Positions 48,511 through 59,610 of a stretch of 64,000 nucleotides of DNA are shown here, one piece after another. The stretch lies in contig NC_135119.1 of the NCBI RefSeq assembly GCF_050908995.1, forward strand, positions 19,497,001-19,561,000, written 5' to 3'. Origin of the DNA: Andrena cerasifolii. Taxonomy: Eukaryota; Arthropoda; Insecta; Hymenoptera; Andrenidae. Positions within the stretch are counted from its first letter, which is position 1, and the number at the start of each line of letters is the position of its first letter. The translations under genes and the position numbers were made by a program. The notes under the pieces are model-generated. The model did no database searches, was not told the DNA's origin, and saw only the letters and a program-made list of their open reading frames with translations.

Positions 48511-49721
48511 CATTATATTTAATTACAAATTACTAGTAGTTAAACATCTTGAAACATCTTTCTTAAATAGTTTCCGACTGGTTGATTTATTATTAAAGAA
48601 TTAATCAATTACTCCGCAAATTTTGATCGCAAACAAATTTTTTACACCTTCTTTCCGAAGTAACCTCTTAAATGAGCAGAAATTGGAACATTCACCTTAT
48701 TTCAGGGGAAACGAATCGGTGTGAAACAAATGGGCAAATGTTCCTCGTCGGATATGAGAGTACAGTTTTACAATTCTGAATAACTCACGAGTGTTTGTTC
48801 TGCGTCGACTGACCGTGCGGACGGTGGTTCCCCCGTCGCAAACGGAGGGGAATGTTCAATTTTCTAGCGATAAAGCGACGGAAAAATTACAGCAACTCTG
48901 GTTTCGGGGCGTGCGTGACCGACGAATTATTTTGCGATAAATATAAAAGCGGACCGCGAAGCACGCAACGCAGGTAAATGAATTCGCTTATCTGACGAAA
49001 TGCGGGGTCGCGTCGCGCCGGCTACGCGTTAATGTAAAAAATCCGCGGAATTTACGGAAACATAAATTTCGGCGCTCTGTTTTTCGGATGCCGATTAATT
49101 GCGGCTGGTTGACCGCCGTGCACGAACAAAACCGCTGCGGTCGTTTTCAAGCGCGCGGGGGGGATCCATGGATTTACAGGATTCATATTTCCCGCGCTGC
49201 TGGAAATTCTATTCCCGCGTCGCCGGGGTAGAAATGAAACTTCGTTAGGTGTAATTTCGTCCGTTTTAATCGCGGCACGCGTTAAACTCGGATTACCCGC
49301 TGCACACTTCGCTGTGCCCGTTAGAAATTCGCGCCGCTCTGGGCGTGATTGACACTCGATAGCGTGACAGCGACGAATTGGGTGAGTATAGATCGCTTCA
49401 TTCTCAAATAGTTATAGGGAAATACTCTGATTGGTTCGGGTTTCGGGTGTGCTCTTCTGAACGTAAACGTTATTGGATAATCCGTGTACCTATTTATAAT
49501 AATTTGGTGCTCGGCGTTATTCCATGTGAAATTAATTTGTGAAACCTGTGGAAACATTTAAAACTTATATATTTTATTAAGCAGAGAAAAAGGTATGAAA
49601 ATATATGAAACGAAGAATAGGATAAAAGGATAAAAGATACTGTACTAGAATTTATCGTTTTTTTGCTTAATAAAATATATAAGTTTTCTAATTCATTTTT
49701 TTTCATATTGTTAATGAATGC
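48511..49721. other. Gene-free stretch with GC-rich patch
   Basis: 48790-49330 is GC- and CpG-rich without family-like frames. Nothing else recognised. Confidence 0.45.
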
Positions 49722-49880
49722 TAATTAATTTTATTATTATTGTTATTCGACTTTATTACTTGGTAAATATACAAAGAACAGTAATACATAAAGCACAGCA
49801 AAGTAAAAGGGGAGCCTGCAGGACAATACTGTTAGAAGCCTAACCGCAACTAAATAACTACAACTAAAACTAAAATCAGA
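49722..49880 (-). mobile_element. LINE 3' UTR and tail, inverted second copy
   Basis: Begins with ATT units, then TTTATTACTTGG, ACAATACTGTTAGAAGCCTA and ACTAAATAACTA, the inverted counterpart of the 3' UTR at about 10480-10615. Only the 3' end is present, a strong 5' truncation. Confidence 0.7.
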
Positions 49881-51000
49881 AAAGAAAAGAAAAAGGAAAG
49901 AGGAAATTTTTTTCAGTAATATTAATAAGAATAATTGACAATGATCGAATGTAACCAGAAAAGAATATAATTTTTGGCGCCGATAATGGTTATTTGTTAA
50001 AGATATTACCTCTTACACCATAACTTTTAAAATTTATCTTATAACAGTTATGATGTCCCCACGAAATTCAAAGTAGGTATGTATGCAAAAGTGGACGGCG
50101 ACTTGATCGCCGAGTTGCAGTGCTTCGAGCGCTTCTGATCTGAATTTCTAAACAATAATAACTAAAAAACGAAGCCTCTGCTGCAATTCCGTTACTCTTA
50201 ATTTCCATCTTATTTCATTACGAAGAATCTATTTCAATTTTCTACTATACACATGCACAGCCAGTTAAAAGGTCTATGTACAGTTATTGTATATCCATCG
50301 GCATCAAAATACACCCATCAGTGTCCTACAGTTTAACAATATTTCAAGAGTATCCCTTTCCCGACGTTTCGCAAAAGATACACGTCTCCAACGAGAAACA
50401 CAGATCCGACGACTCGAATGCAAGGTGTATCGGGTCTTGCTTTCATGGAAATGCGGGTTCGGCCAATATCGCGACACGATATGGCAGTTCGCTAACAATG
50501 GCACAGTTTGAACTTGCCCATTAACGGCTACTAGTCGGCAATGTGTTCCTAGGCAAACCGTAACGGCGAGGTCCCCGACTATTTAGTGCAGTTTGTAGGA
50601 AACAGTCGTTCACCCTAACGCGCTTCCGGTGATCCTGGCTGCCGGGCATCGAACAAAATCGCCACGGATACAAATCCGCCGAACTCCCTTCGTCAACTGT
50701 TATACGCATTTGCAGCCCCAACTTCCCCAAACATGGCGCGTCGACGATTACGCGAGTAATCAGGTGTTGCAGCTGCTGGTATCTCGACGTTTGAACACCG
50801 GAGGAATTCTATTCTCTCTTCTTGTCACGGGATGGCTTACAAGGGGACACCGCGAACTCACGCTCACCGATTGCGACGCACTTTGTGAGCTTTGCCTTCA
50901 TACTTTTTTTTCTACACTTTGGATTCTCGACTGCTCTGTTGTTCGTCTAGAGCATCTTTCTTCCAGTGTGCCAGCAAATAGCATGTTTGCTTTATCACCA
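49881..51000. other. Gene-free stretch
   Basis: Frames of up to 128 codons at 50276-51015 overlap on both strands and show no domain. No RNA or repeat recognised. Confidence 0.45.
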
Positions 51001-51359
51001 TTTAGAGCGGAGTGAGTAGCAACATGTTACAATTTACCCTTGTTTGAATTTTCGCGTTTTAGTTTCAGCTGAGAAACTAAACATCAAATTACTAAAATAC
51101 GCACGCATTATAATAAACCAATGTGTACTGATTCGTTTGCGACAAAGAAGCAAAAATTCAAACGGTTTCTAACGGCGGTTAATTGAGATAAAATTGCTAA
51201 GACACAATTTACTTACGTGCTCTACGTACTAAAGTTCTGTGCTATAACCACAAAATGAATACGTAACGCTCGTTTGTGTTATTAAAACCGACGGTGCTAA
51301 TATCGTCAAGCAGCTCTCGCATGCTGTGGATTAACAGATTTGTCGTTGAAAAGATTCCA

Positions 51360-51405
51360 CTTATGTTACAATTTACCCCGTGTTACAACCTGTCCCGGTC
51401 TCCCC
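51360..51405. mobile_element. pogo-like element right end
   Basis: GTTACAATTTACCCCGTG then TGTCCCGGTCTCCCC and TA (51406-51407) matches the right terminus of the pogo-like family. A related phrase, TGTTACAATTTACCC, occurs at about 51023. The left end is not found. Confidence 0.55.
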
Positions 51406-51407
51406 TA

Positions 51408-53111
51408 CCAAAAGCAACGTGGTCTTCTGCATTTGGCGGCTTACCTTCCATTGCACGACTGCTTCTTCCAACAACATGCACACAATATTATGCTCTTAAA
51501 TAAGCTATTTAAATTAATAGATAATTATTACCAACAGACACATATAAATATAAATTTTTACAATCAGAATTAAATCAAATTGTTTAGCATTCGCTAGATT
51601 AACCAAATACATTATTTTATAAATTCTCAACCCGCTAAGAGACTCATACCAACCCTTCTCAAATCAACTCTCGTAACTATAAAAACTCGAACCCTTCTTA
51701 ATTTCCGCGCCACGAACTGCTATATTTCTTAATATTTTCTAATCGCCAGGAGCATTCAATGAAAATCTCCGAAAATACAAACCCTTCCACCATAATTCTC
51801 TTTGCAAGCAGGATTGAGAAAAAAACTATATTCTCCCGAAGGGTGGGTGCAAAGGGCGAGCAAGAAAAACGCCCGTCGAGGTTGAATGGATGTTGATTTG
51901 AGAAGATAATAATCGTCCTCTTTCTATTCTCTTAACTCGGCTAACGTGGTTCTCGTGCGTTAAAACCCACTGTCCGTGCGATCATACGGGTCGCCGTGCG
52001 ACTTTCGTTCCACGGCGAAGTCTCTTTTTTTCCCTCCCCCAGCCCCCCCGCGGATAAAGGCAGCAAACGACTTCCTCGGAAACAGTTGGACCCAGCCCGT
52101 TTCACTAACAGATTCAATTAAGATATCCAGTCCCTTCGGCAGCGTTCAGACGAGAAACGCTCCTGTCCCGGGCAGGAGGAAGGGCTGGGGTGCGCGGCCC
52201 GAAGCTGCAACATGACAATTTCGACGAGATTGCGAGCTTCCTCGAGAAGAAGCACGGTGCTTAGAGATTAGCATCATCTCCGCTTGCGCTTCTCGAGCAT
52301 TCGCGAAATTCCCCGCGGACAGCTAATAACACCGCGGCGCATTCCGGGCTGCATTATCGAGCACGCCTATTAAATGCATTAGGAATTAAATGAATAACGC
52401 GTGCCGCGATCGCGATAAGGAGGGATCGCGCGCGGAAAGCGTCGGGAGTGGAAGATTGAATTTAGATACACGGAAGCAAACTGGCATGGATTTACAAATT
52501 ACACCCTGGCGAGTTCGAAGGAAGTTGCAGGGGATGAAACTGGTACTCTCCTCTCTCAAGGAATAGGCAAATGTTACGGCGTGCGCGTGTTACGAAGTCC
52601 TTCGAAGGTGTAATTTGTTGCTGAAAGGAGGCTAATTTTTCTAACAAGGGGTGCAAGGGGTTCGAGCCACCGATTTGCTTTAAATTTTGCATGTACACAG
52701 TTAGCGCGGAATATTATTAATATTCTTTATTACTCACTATAGGAAAATACATGTGAATTCAGTAATGTAGTAGAACAATTAGAGTAAAAGGATGGCCGTG
52801 GTGTAAACCCAGTTCTGTAGTCCCAGTTGCCAGCAACAAAATATGTTATAAATCGCAAAAGCACGACAAATGGATTGGACATTCTCTGTTTTTTCACCTT
52901 TACCCTTCATATGAATTTGCGGATCGCAGCTGGCGTAAAAATCCTTTTGTTTATGGTGGGGATACAATAAGAATTGCTAACGCTGGCTTGCGGGTAGAGA
53001 AATGTCACGGAGACTCAAAGAAATTAAATATTTAAGAAGCAAAAAATATTTTCCATTCGAACTTCCCCACGCGAAGTGGCGATTTCATATGCATCAACCT
53101 AATACATAGTA
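51408..53111. other. Gene-free stretch with GC-rich patch
   Basis: 51930-52470 is GC- and CpG-rich; the rest is AT-rich. No gene, RNA or repeat is recognised. Confidence 0.45.
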
Positions 53112-53771
53112 GGGGAGACCGGGGCTAGTTGTTACACTTTTCAGTTTTTTATTTTTTATTTTTTTTGCATTCCATTTTCAATACTATCAATGACTCTGAC
53201 TTAAAGTACGTTCTTTCCTCTACCGATGACCGCTATCGCATGTAATTAAACGAAAACCATGACTTTGAAACAAGCCATTTTGAAAGTTGAGACATGTTGA
53301 CAACAGAATTAAATTTTACGAAACGAGGCTTATTATGAGTAATATAATTATATTTTCTTGAACAAAAGTAAGTTTATTAATATTAAGAATCTGTTACAAT
53401 AAATATACAATAAAAAATCTATTTGAAAAATAATAAAAACTACTGAAATCAGTTGCACTAATTATCGTCATCCGTTTCATACGGGGACTCGCAATTAATG
53501 CACACATAAAAGTGATTCTTCGGTTTTGCACACTTCTCATGTGCCCACTTTTTGCATTCTATGCACTGAATCCACTTTGTGGAGCCCCTCTTTAAATTTG
53601 AAAAAGGAGAGAGACAGTGCAAGCAAACGCATTCTTCATCTTCCATTTTTCATCTGCCTTTTCTTTCCTGTATGTTTTTTTTATTTTTATGTCATCAGTT
53701 TCCTTTCTAAAACTTTTTACTAAAATCTTTTTAGGTTTTAATTTTTTACTTTTCGTTTTTTCTTTTAACTC
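53112..53771 (-). mobile_element. pogo-like element, copy B, truncated
   Basis: The left end GGGGAGACCGGGGCTAGTTG follows TA (53110-53111). Homology with copy A (12136-12715) continues to about 53771 and then stops, so the other end is lost. On the minus strand it keeps the 3' part of a transposase gene, listed separately. Orientation: the left terminus here is the 3' end of the element. Confidence 0.75.
53458..53760 (-). pseudogene. Transposase C-terminal zinc-finger remnant (pogo-type)
   Basis: The minus frame 53458-53646 gives a PHD-like Cys/His finger: CLHC, WIQCIECKKWAHEKC, CINC, then an acidic end TDDDN and stop. Such domains close many insect pogo/Tigger-type DDE transposases; they bind metal, and a role in DNA or protein contact is assumed. 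Immediately upstream (53647-53760) a Lys-rich linker (KETDDIKIKK) is open in another frame, and the finger frame hits a stop two codons before its Met, so a single-base shift separates linker and finger. The catalytic core is absent. Non-functional. Confidence 0.7.
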
Positions 53772-55119
53772 TAATCCCCTATGGATTAATTATATACATA
53801 TGCAAGATCTTAGGCACATCACAAAACCGTCGTGGCGTCTCTACCACCACGTTCTTTATCTGCGGTACTTTTCTTTTCCTACGTTTCTAACATTCACATT
53901 TCTAAATTCTCTTACTGTTTACAACTTCCTCCCTATTCTTCTACAGTTCGTTTCTCGAGGGTTTCGCCTGGGCCTGGCGTTCGTCAAGAACACGTGGCGA
54001 CCAGGTCCTCGCGAGTCCAAGCGGAATCGTTTCTCACGTAGCTTTCTCTTTTACCGATCTAGGCATTTCTTCAGTTTTCTGTCTTGCTCTTTCTCTATTC
54101 CTTCCTTCACTTCTTCCACCCCTGGTTAAGGGTATGGTTTGTGAAGAGACAGTCAATCGGTATCGAGCAGTTCCTGCGTTCACTTGCCGATGACCTCACG
54201 CGAGTCTCTGGCTACATCGTCGCAATCATTATATTAAATAAATTCAGTGTTATGTCAGACGGAGTCGTGCTTTATTTTACTACCTACCACTTCACCGTTT
54301 TACACAGTTGTGAAATGCCTAGTTTCTCTTAGAATGTCAATTTGTACATCACCTTACGTTTCACGCAGTACTGCGAGAGTTTGAAGAAGCTTTCATCGAG
54401 CACCATTGTATTGTGTCGGATTAATCAAATGCTATTAACCGACTATGGTCGTGAACATGGTGTGCCACACTATTTGGCTTCCATGATTCAACTAGACGTT
54501 GCTAACAGAGTATCATAAGGCTCTTACAGTTTGATGAAATATTGCAATATTAATTTCCTCCTGTTATCCCTCATCCCCCTCTCTTCTACCGCGCCACTCT
54601 TCCATTAAATTTCGAGCTTTATCAAACATTAACTCCAGTCCCCTTACGCTTCTCCTACACGCGTGAAACTCTACTTAACAGCGATCCAACCCAATCACGC
54701 CTCCAATCAAACCACACCGAATCCATTAGCCGCAAGTCCCACTTACCGCGACAATTACACTTCCATTACTGAACCGACACCTCTTCAGCGGCGATAGAAA
54801 CGGAAAGAAAGACCCAGAAAGTGGCTTCATAGCTGGACGCAACGATCCGCGAGCGAAGCCTTCCCGCGCAGCATTGTATCCCGTTCACAAAAGTCCCTCC
54901 CCCGTTCCTCGCTCCTTCAAACAGCTCTCTCTACACGCGGCAACAAAGACCGATAAACGAACAATACTTACGGCAAATGCCAGCAATGACGGCCGATTTT
55001 CCCGGCGGCGCTCCGAGACTGTAGATTCAATTAAGATAGCGGGATGTGTGGCCCAGAGGAACGGGGGGTAGTAGTCGGGCACAGTCCACTCAGGCGAGAA
55101 AAAAAATTTCTGTTCCCAG
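53772..55119. other. Gene-free stretch upstream of the phosphatase exon
   Basis: No preceding exon or signal-peptide exon could be recognised. Frames at 53617-54129 and 54885-55391 (antisense to the exon) lack features. A GC-rich, CpG-rich zone begins near 54780 and continues into the exon. A promoter or first exon may lie here or further left; none is demonstrable. Confidence 0.45.
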
Positions 55120-55370
55120 AGAGGGAGGTCTGGTATGAGGCAGCGACACGCGCGATCGAAGCTCGTATCCGCGCGTCGGCGGCGAGCTCGAGCGTCAGCG
55201 GGACGACGCCGCCGGGCGGCGTGGCGCGGGGCGTCGTTCTCTTCGTCGGCGACGGGATGGGGATGAGCACTCTCACGGCAGCGAGGATCCTCTCGGGTCA
55301 ACGTCATGGAAACACGGGCGAGGAAGCGCAACTCGCCTGGGACAGCTTCCCGGCGGTGGCACTGGCAAGG
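55120..55370 (+). CDS. Alkaline phosphatase, N-terminal exon (partial)
   Basis: Encodes the N-terminal part of a secreted or GPI-anchored alkaline phosphatase, which hydrolyses phosphomonoesters at alkaline pH using two zinc ions and one magnesium. Visible: WYEAATRAIEARI helix, an Ala/Ser/Gly/Pro linker (about 17 residues), then GVVLFVGDGMGMSTLTAARI, where the Asp of GDGM is the first metal ligand, then GQRHGNTGEE and DSFPAVALAR. Acceptor TTCTGTTCCCAG ends at 55119 (an alternative AG ends at 55121); donor GTGAGT starts at 55371, and the frame ends on a codon boundary. The catalytic Ser motif (DSA.TATA) belongs to the next exon, which was not found, nor was the signal-peptide exon. The linker is longer than I expect for the family. 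The minus frame here is antisense noise. Confidence 0.88.
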
Positions 55371-56894
55371 GTGAGTCCTCCCTTCTTCCATCTTCTCTTT
55401 TCGTCGTCTCTATCCCACCGCTTCCGCGGCCCCCACTCCCTTTCGTTCCCACCCCCCCCGTTCGTCGACTTTTCCTAGCGTTCGCCATCCTCATTTCCAG
55501 CTCCAGCGTCTCCGCTCACCGTTCCCCTGTACCCTTTGTCTCCTCCTCTTTCAGCTTTCGGTGAAGGTACCAGGAAAGGTACGTGGAAACTTTACCCCTA
55601 GGGGGGATTCCACCTCCATCACCGGGGCTAGATTTCGGGAACGTCTGCGCTCCTGGATTTGCTTATTACGTAACGGATTGACTCGATTCCACCCGGGTAT
55701 CTCGTATCGCCTGATGATCCGGCGGACCCTCGGGGAACCGGGGTGAATACGTCATGAGCGCGGATGTCGTAACGGACCCTATTATCGCGTATAGTGGTGC
55801 ACGCGTGCAGTCTCTTAGCCAGTGCTTTTGTGGGTTAGGGTACGTTTATGTTGGTGCTGCGATAATAGCGAAGGAAGAGAAATATTTCTTTCCCGACGCT
55901 TTTATCGTTGGTCATCTATATAGTCATCTCGCTCTTATCGTCGCTCTGATCGTTTATCGCAGCTTCAACGTAAACGTACCCTTACGCTTCGGCGCGTGAG
56001 TAACCCTCGAAATATTTCCTCCGAAGTTGCGGGAGCCGTCAAGAAGAACAAAGTGACGAGTGGTTAAGCGTAACGTCAATGCAGAGCATTTATTAGAATT
56101 AATATCTGGCTCCCGAATTGATTCTCTGTAGAGAAATGACGAGAACTGTAAAGCTTAAATTTTACAAGGGCGCGCGGTAATTTAGTCCGTGCTTTTTCCC
56201 CGGAATTTTATTGAGAAAAACACCGAGGGAACTCGAAGGGAGGTTACACGAAATCGTATGTAAAATCGAGCTTACAGAAGTGTATTCAGCTTTATCGTTT
56301 GATGAAGCAGCGGAAACGAGGTGAATTACACTCGCTCAGGATTTGCTTATCGCGCGGCCGTTCGTTTTTCAATTTTCGCTAGCTTTTTCAGAGTACGGGC
56401 ACGTCCAGATACGCATTGCAGCATTCCCCATCGCCGCATTATTAACGACGTGTATTCTTCTGTGATACATTACCGCTCTTTGTCTCCGGCGGTGGAGAAT
56501 TTGTATGTTACTGTAATGCGTAATTCAGGGACTATTGAGCGCGCGCTGCATCGAATATTTCTCCTTGTACTCCGGCATTTTCGTTCCGAGCATTTCTCCC
56601 CGATAAGTGTATTGGAGCACGACGAGAGAAACTTTTACTTCGGAAAGTTCTGTCCTGGATTTCAAGAGCAGCTGAACCTCTGATCTGAAGCTTGGTTATT
56701 TTGTAACTGGACTCTGACTTCGCAGAATATTAGTTCAGTTTTGTATAATTACTTTTTAGGGACGAGCGAGTCAGTCTCCTTCGTCTCGTAATATTCTGTC
56801 ACTATATATGTTGCTGTTAGTTTTGTGGATACCGTGCACCGAGGTGGTAAATGAAACTAATTCTATTAGGGGAAAGGTGTCTAAAACGACCGCC
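55371..56894 (+). other. Phosphatase intron, proximal part
   Basis: Starts with a good donor (GTGAGT). GC- and C/T-rich up to about 55800, then mixed. No continuing exon recognised; frames of under 121 codons have no alkaline phosphatase motifs. Confidence 0.55.
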
Positions 56895-57341
56895 TTAAGG
56901 GGACTAGGTAGTCGAAAAATCGATTTTTTGTATTGCATTTTCCGAAAGTACTATCCTTTCTGAATAAAATGCCGTTTGGTTTATATTAAAATTCGCAAAA
57001 TTGTTGATTTGGCAGCTAAAAAGGTTGAGCGGTAACTTATAGCGTCGCCTTTACCCAGAAACTTTAAACGCGTTTTTCTCGAATATTTGTTACTCTTCAT
57101 TTTTTTCCTGATTGCGAACGAATTGAGGTTCAGATCGACTTGAAAAAATTATGGGATGTGTAAAACATGTGCCATTTCGGGTGAAACCTCTTATAGTGTC
57201 CGTAAAAATACGAGATTTTCATAAAAAAAATTAAGAAGTCACCGGATTTTTGTAGCGCACAAACCATGATGGTAGTTTTTTATGCGTCGCCCCTAAAGAG
57301 GATAGAGGATCTCGCCCCTGTAGACGAGAATACCCCCTTGA
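56895..57341 (+). mobile_element. TTAAGGGGACTAGG-family element, copy 2
   Basis: TTAAGGGGACTAGGTAGTCG (56895) to ATACCCCCTTGA (ending 57341; last four bases a mutated TTAA). Inverted relative to 34550-34921. The interior includes a Lys/Phe-rich A/T composition without a stable frame. It sits in the presumed phosphatase intron. Confidence 0.65.
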
Positions 57342-59280
57342 GTCATTCATCGTCAGTCTAACCAATTTCATCGTTACTTAAAATGCTCCTTCGATTAATA
57401 TCTTCGGTTAAAATCGATTCTCAGCACCCCTTTCAGCAGCAGAGAAGAATAAGCAAAGTCGTCGAGGGTGAGAGTAAACGATTTAATCGCCACCTAACAA
57501 GTTCCCCGAAATTCAATTACACGAGGACTTTGCCTACCTTTCGGTCCCGTTTCATTTTTCTAGTTCCTCTCGGGCAACGCGTGCAACCCTTTCCATCGCC
57601 CATGTCCTCTCCACTTTTCATCACTCAGAGAGAGTCTCGAGTGCACGTAACATCGGGGGACGTAGGTAACCTTTCGAGAGAGTGTTTCCAAAGGATTTCG
57701 CGATTCCCTCGTTATCCCGTTAATTACAGGACTCCGTTGTCGGCAATCTTGACGGTCCGGCGGTCTGTGTTGACCACTCGCGAGCCTTCTATTCACTTCG
57801 TGGCATCGAGAACTAATTAAATCCAGGCTTTTTGCCGTGAAATTTAAGGGAAAGCCACGCGTGACGTCATTCCATCGTATTACACGTTACGATTCGCAAT
57901 TTTCGAAGTATCTATTTGATTTATTCCTCCCTCAGACGCAACGTTTTGTTTCAAATGTTTATATTTCTTGAAGGGATTATATTTCGATGCAACGTCACTG
58001 GCAGCTTGTGCGCGGTTTTTTATAGTTTAGGTGCTAGTTTTCCTGGTCCGTGAACGCATTTTCAATGGCTCCTAGTGCTTGGGTGACCGGGGCCCAATGA
58101 AGGGTCAGAGGCCCTCAACGTTTTCCCGTGCTGCTTTTACCTTCCCAAATACCAATGGAATGTTATTATTCCAACGCCTTAGGTAATGTTTATGCTGGAT
58201 TGTAACCAACAAAGAACTATGTCTTCTTTGATTTTGGGACCGGAACATAGTCAACCTCGATCTTTTATACAGTTCATTTCGAACATCGGATAATATAAGT
58301 CCCCGAGTACGATCTGTGATTACTTACAATGCCTTAGGTAATGTTTATGCTGCAAATTTCTGTAACTCTATTTTTCTGAAAAAATTCCGATTTTTTTTTA
58401 ACTTTGCAGGTTTGTAGGGAACCTCAATATTATAGCAGTATCAGGCAATTTTTTTCTACTACCTTTTGGTCCGTCGGGGTGGAAACACCTCTTAAAAATG
58501 AATGTTTGCTTTCCTATTTTCCTATATATGTTGAGAACTATAGTAGCGAAACCTGCATTCTGTCCACCTTTGTTCCCCGTTTCTCGCTCGCCGCCTCTTT
58601 TATTCGATCGCCAAGGACACGGACCTCCGGCGGGAAATTCTCCAGCAAAGTTCCATTCTGGAATCTCGAGTGGTTTCGATAGTGCTTCCGATAGCGTGGC
58701 TTATTATCGTGTCGATGTAAACGAGCATTCCGTACCACGGGCGGGAACCTCGGAGAACCGATACCCCAGTTTGCTGACGCCGCCGAGCTTATCAACCTTA
58801 TTCCGCGTCGCTCCTCTTTACGTCCGATTGTATTTGCGTCCCGACGGACGTTTTTCCGTCCCGACTTTCGTCTTTCACCGAATTACCGTGTCTCTATTCG
58901 TGGGGCAGTGTTCGCGTCGTGACGAGGTCGCCCGCAAACGAGATCGTCCGCTGCGACGCAAACCTTGTAAGCCTATACCGAAAATACCTTTAGACGACTT
59001 TCGAATTTCCTGGAGGATTTCCTTTATAACTATATACTGCTGAATTGAATAATCCATCTGAGGTATTGAATTGAATAATCAACTGTGGTGCACATTTATG
59101 TGTACGAAAAATTGAGCTTGAGGGCTACAAGTACTTAGGAACCTATTATTGATCACTGAACACGTTTCGTGCCATGGTGGAAACACGGGTTACGATATTT
59201 AATTGTAGAAAAGTAGTGGTTGTGTTCTATTCTTCGTAATTTCAGTTTTTTTATTTATTTCTATTTATTTCCACTTGTTT
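57342..59280. other. Intron-like stretch without exons
   Basis: Frames of up to 181 codons (58498-59043) show no alkaline phosphatase or other domain. A 22-bp direct repeat, GCCTTAGGTAATGTTTATGC then TG, occurs at 58176-58197 and 58331-58352. Nothing else recognised. Confidence 0.45.
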
Positions 59281-59610
59281 CTAGTTGTTTCTAGTTGTTT
59301 CTAGTTGCTTCTAGTTGCTTCTAGTTGCTTCTAGTTGCTTCTAGTTGCTTCTAGTTGCTTCTAGTTGCTTCTAGTTGCTTCTAGTTGCTTCTAGTTGCTT
59401 CTAGTTGCTTCTAGTTGCTTCTAGTTGTTTCTAGTTGCTTCTAGTTGCTTCTAGTTGCTTCTAGTTGCTTCTAGTTGCTTCTAGTTGCTTCTAGTTGCTT
59501 CTAGTTGTTTCTAGTTGTTTCTAGTTGTTTCTAGTTGTTTCTAGTTGTTTCTAGTTGTTTCTAGTTGTTTCTAGTTGTTTCTAGTTGTTTCTAGTTATTT
59601 CTAGTTATTT
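59281..59610. repeat. 10-bp minisatellite, 33 units
   Basis: Thirty-three in-phase units CTAGTTGYTT without a single length change. Order from the left: 2 CTAGTTGTTT, 12 CTAGTTGCTT, 1 GTTT, 7 GCTT, 9 GTTT, 2 CTAGTTATTT; two more degenerate units precede it (59261-59280). Variant blocks suggest stepwise expansion. It lies in the presumed phosphatase intron. Confidence 0.97.

Noticed and set aside
52656..52668. GGTTCGAGCCACC, resembling a tRNA B box
   Set aside because: No A box at the right distance and no cloverleaf can be drawn.
54885..55391. 168-codon minus frame over the phosphatase exon
   Set aside because: Antisense of the GC-rich alkaline phosphatase exon.
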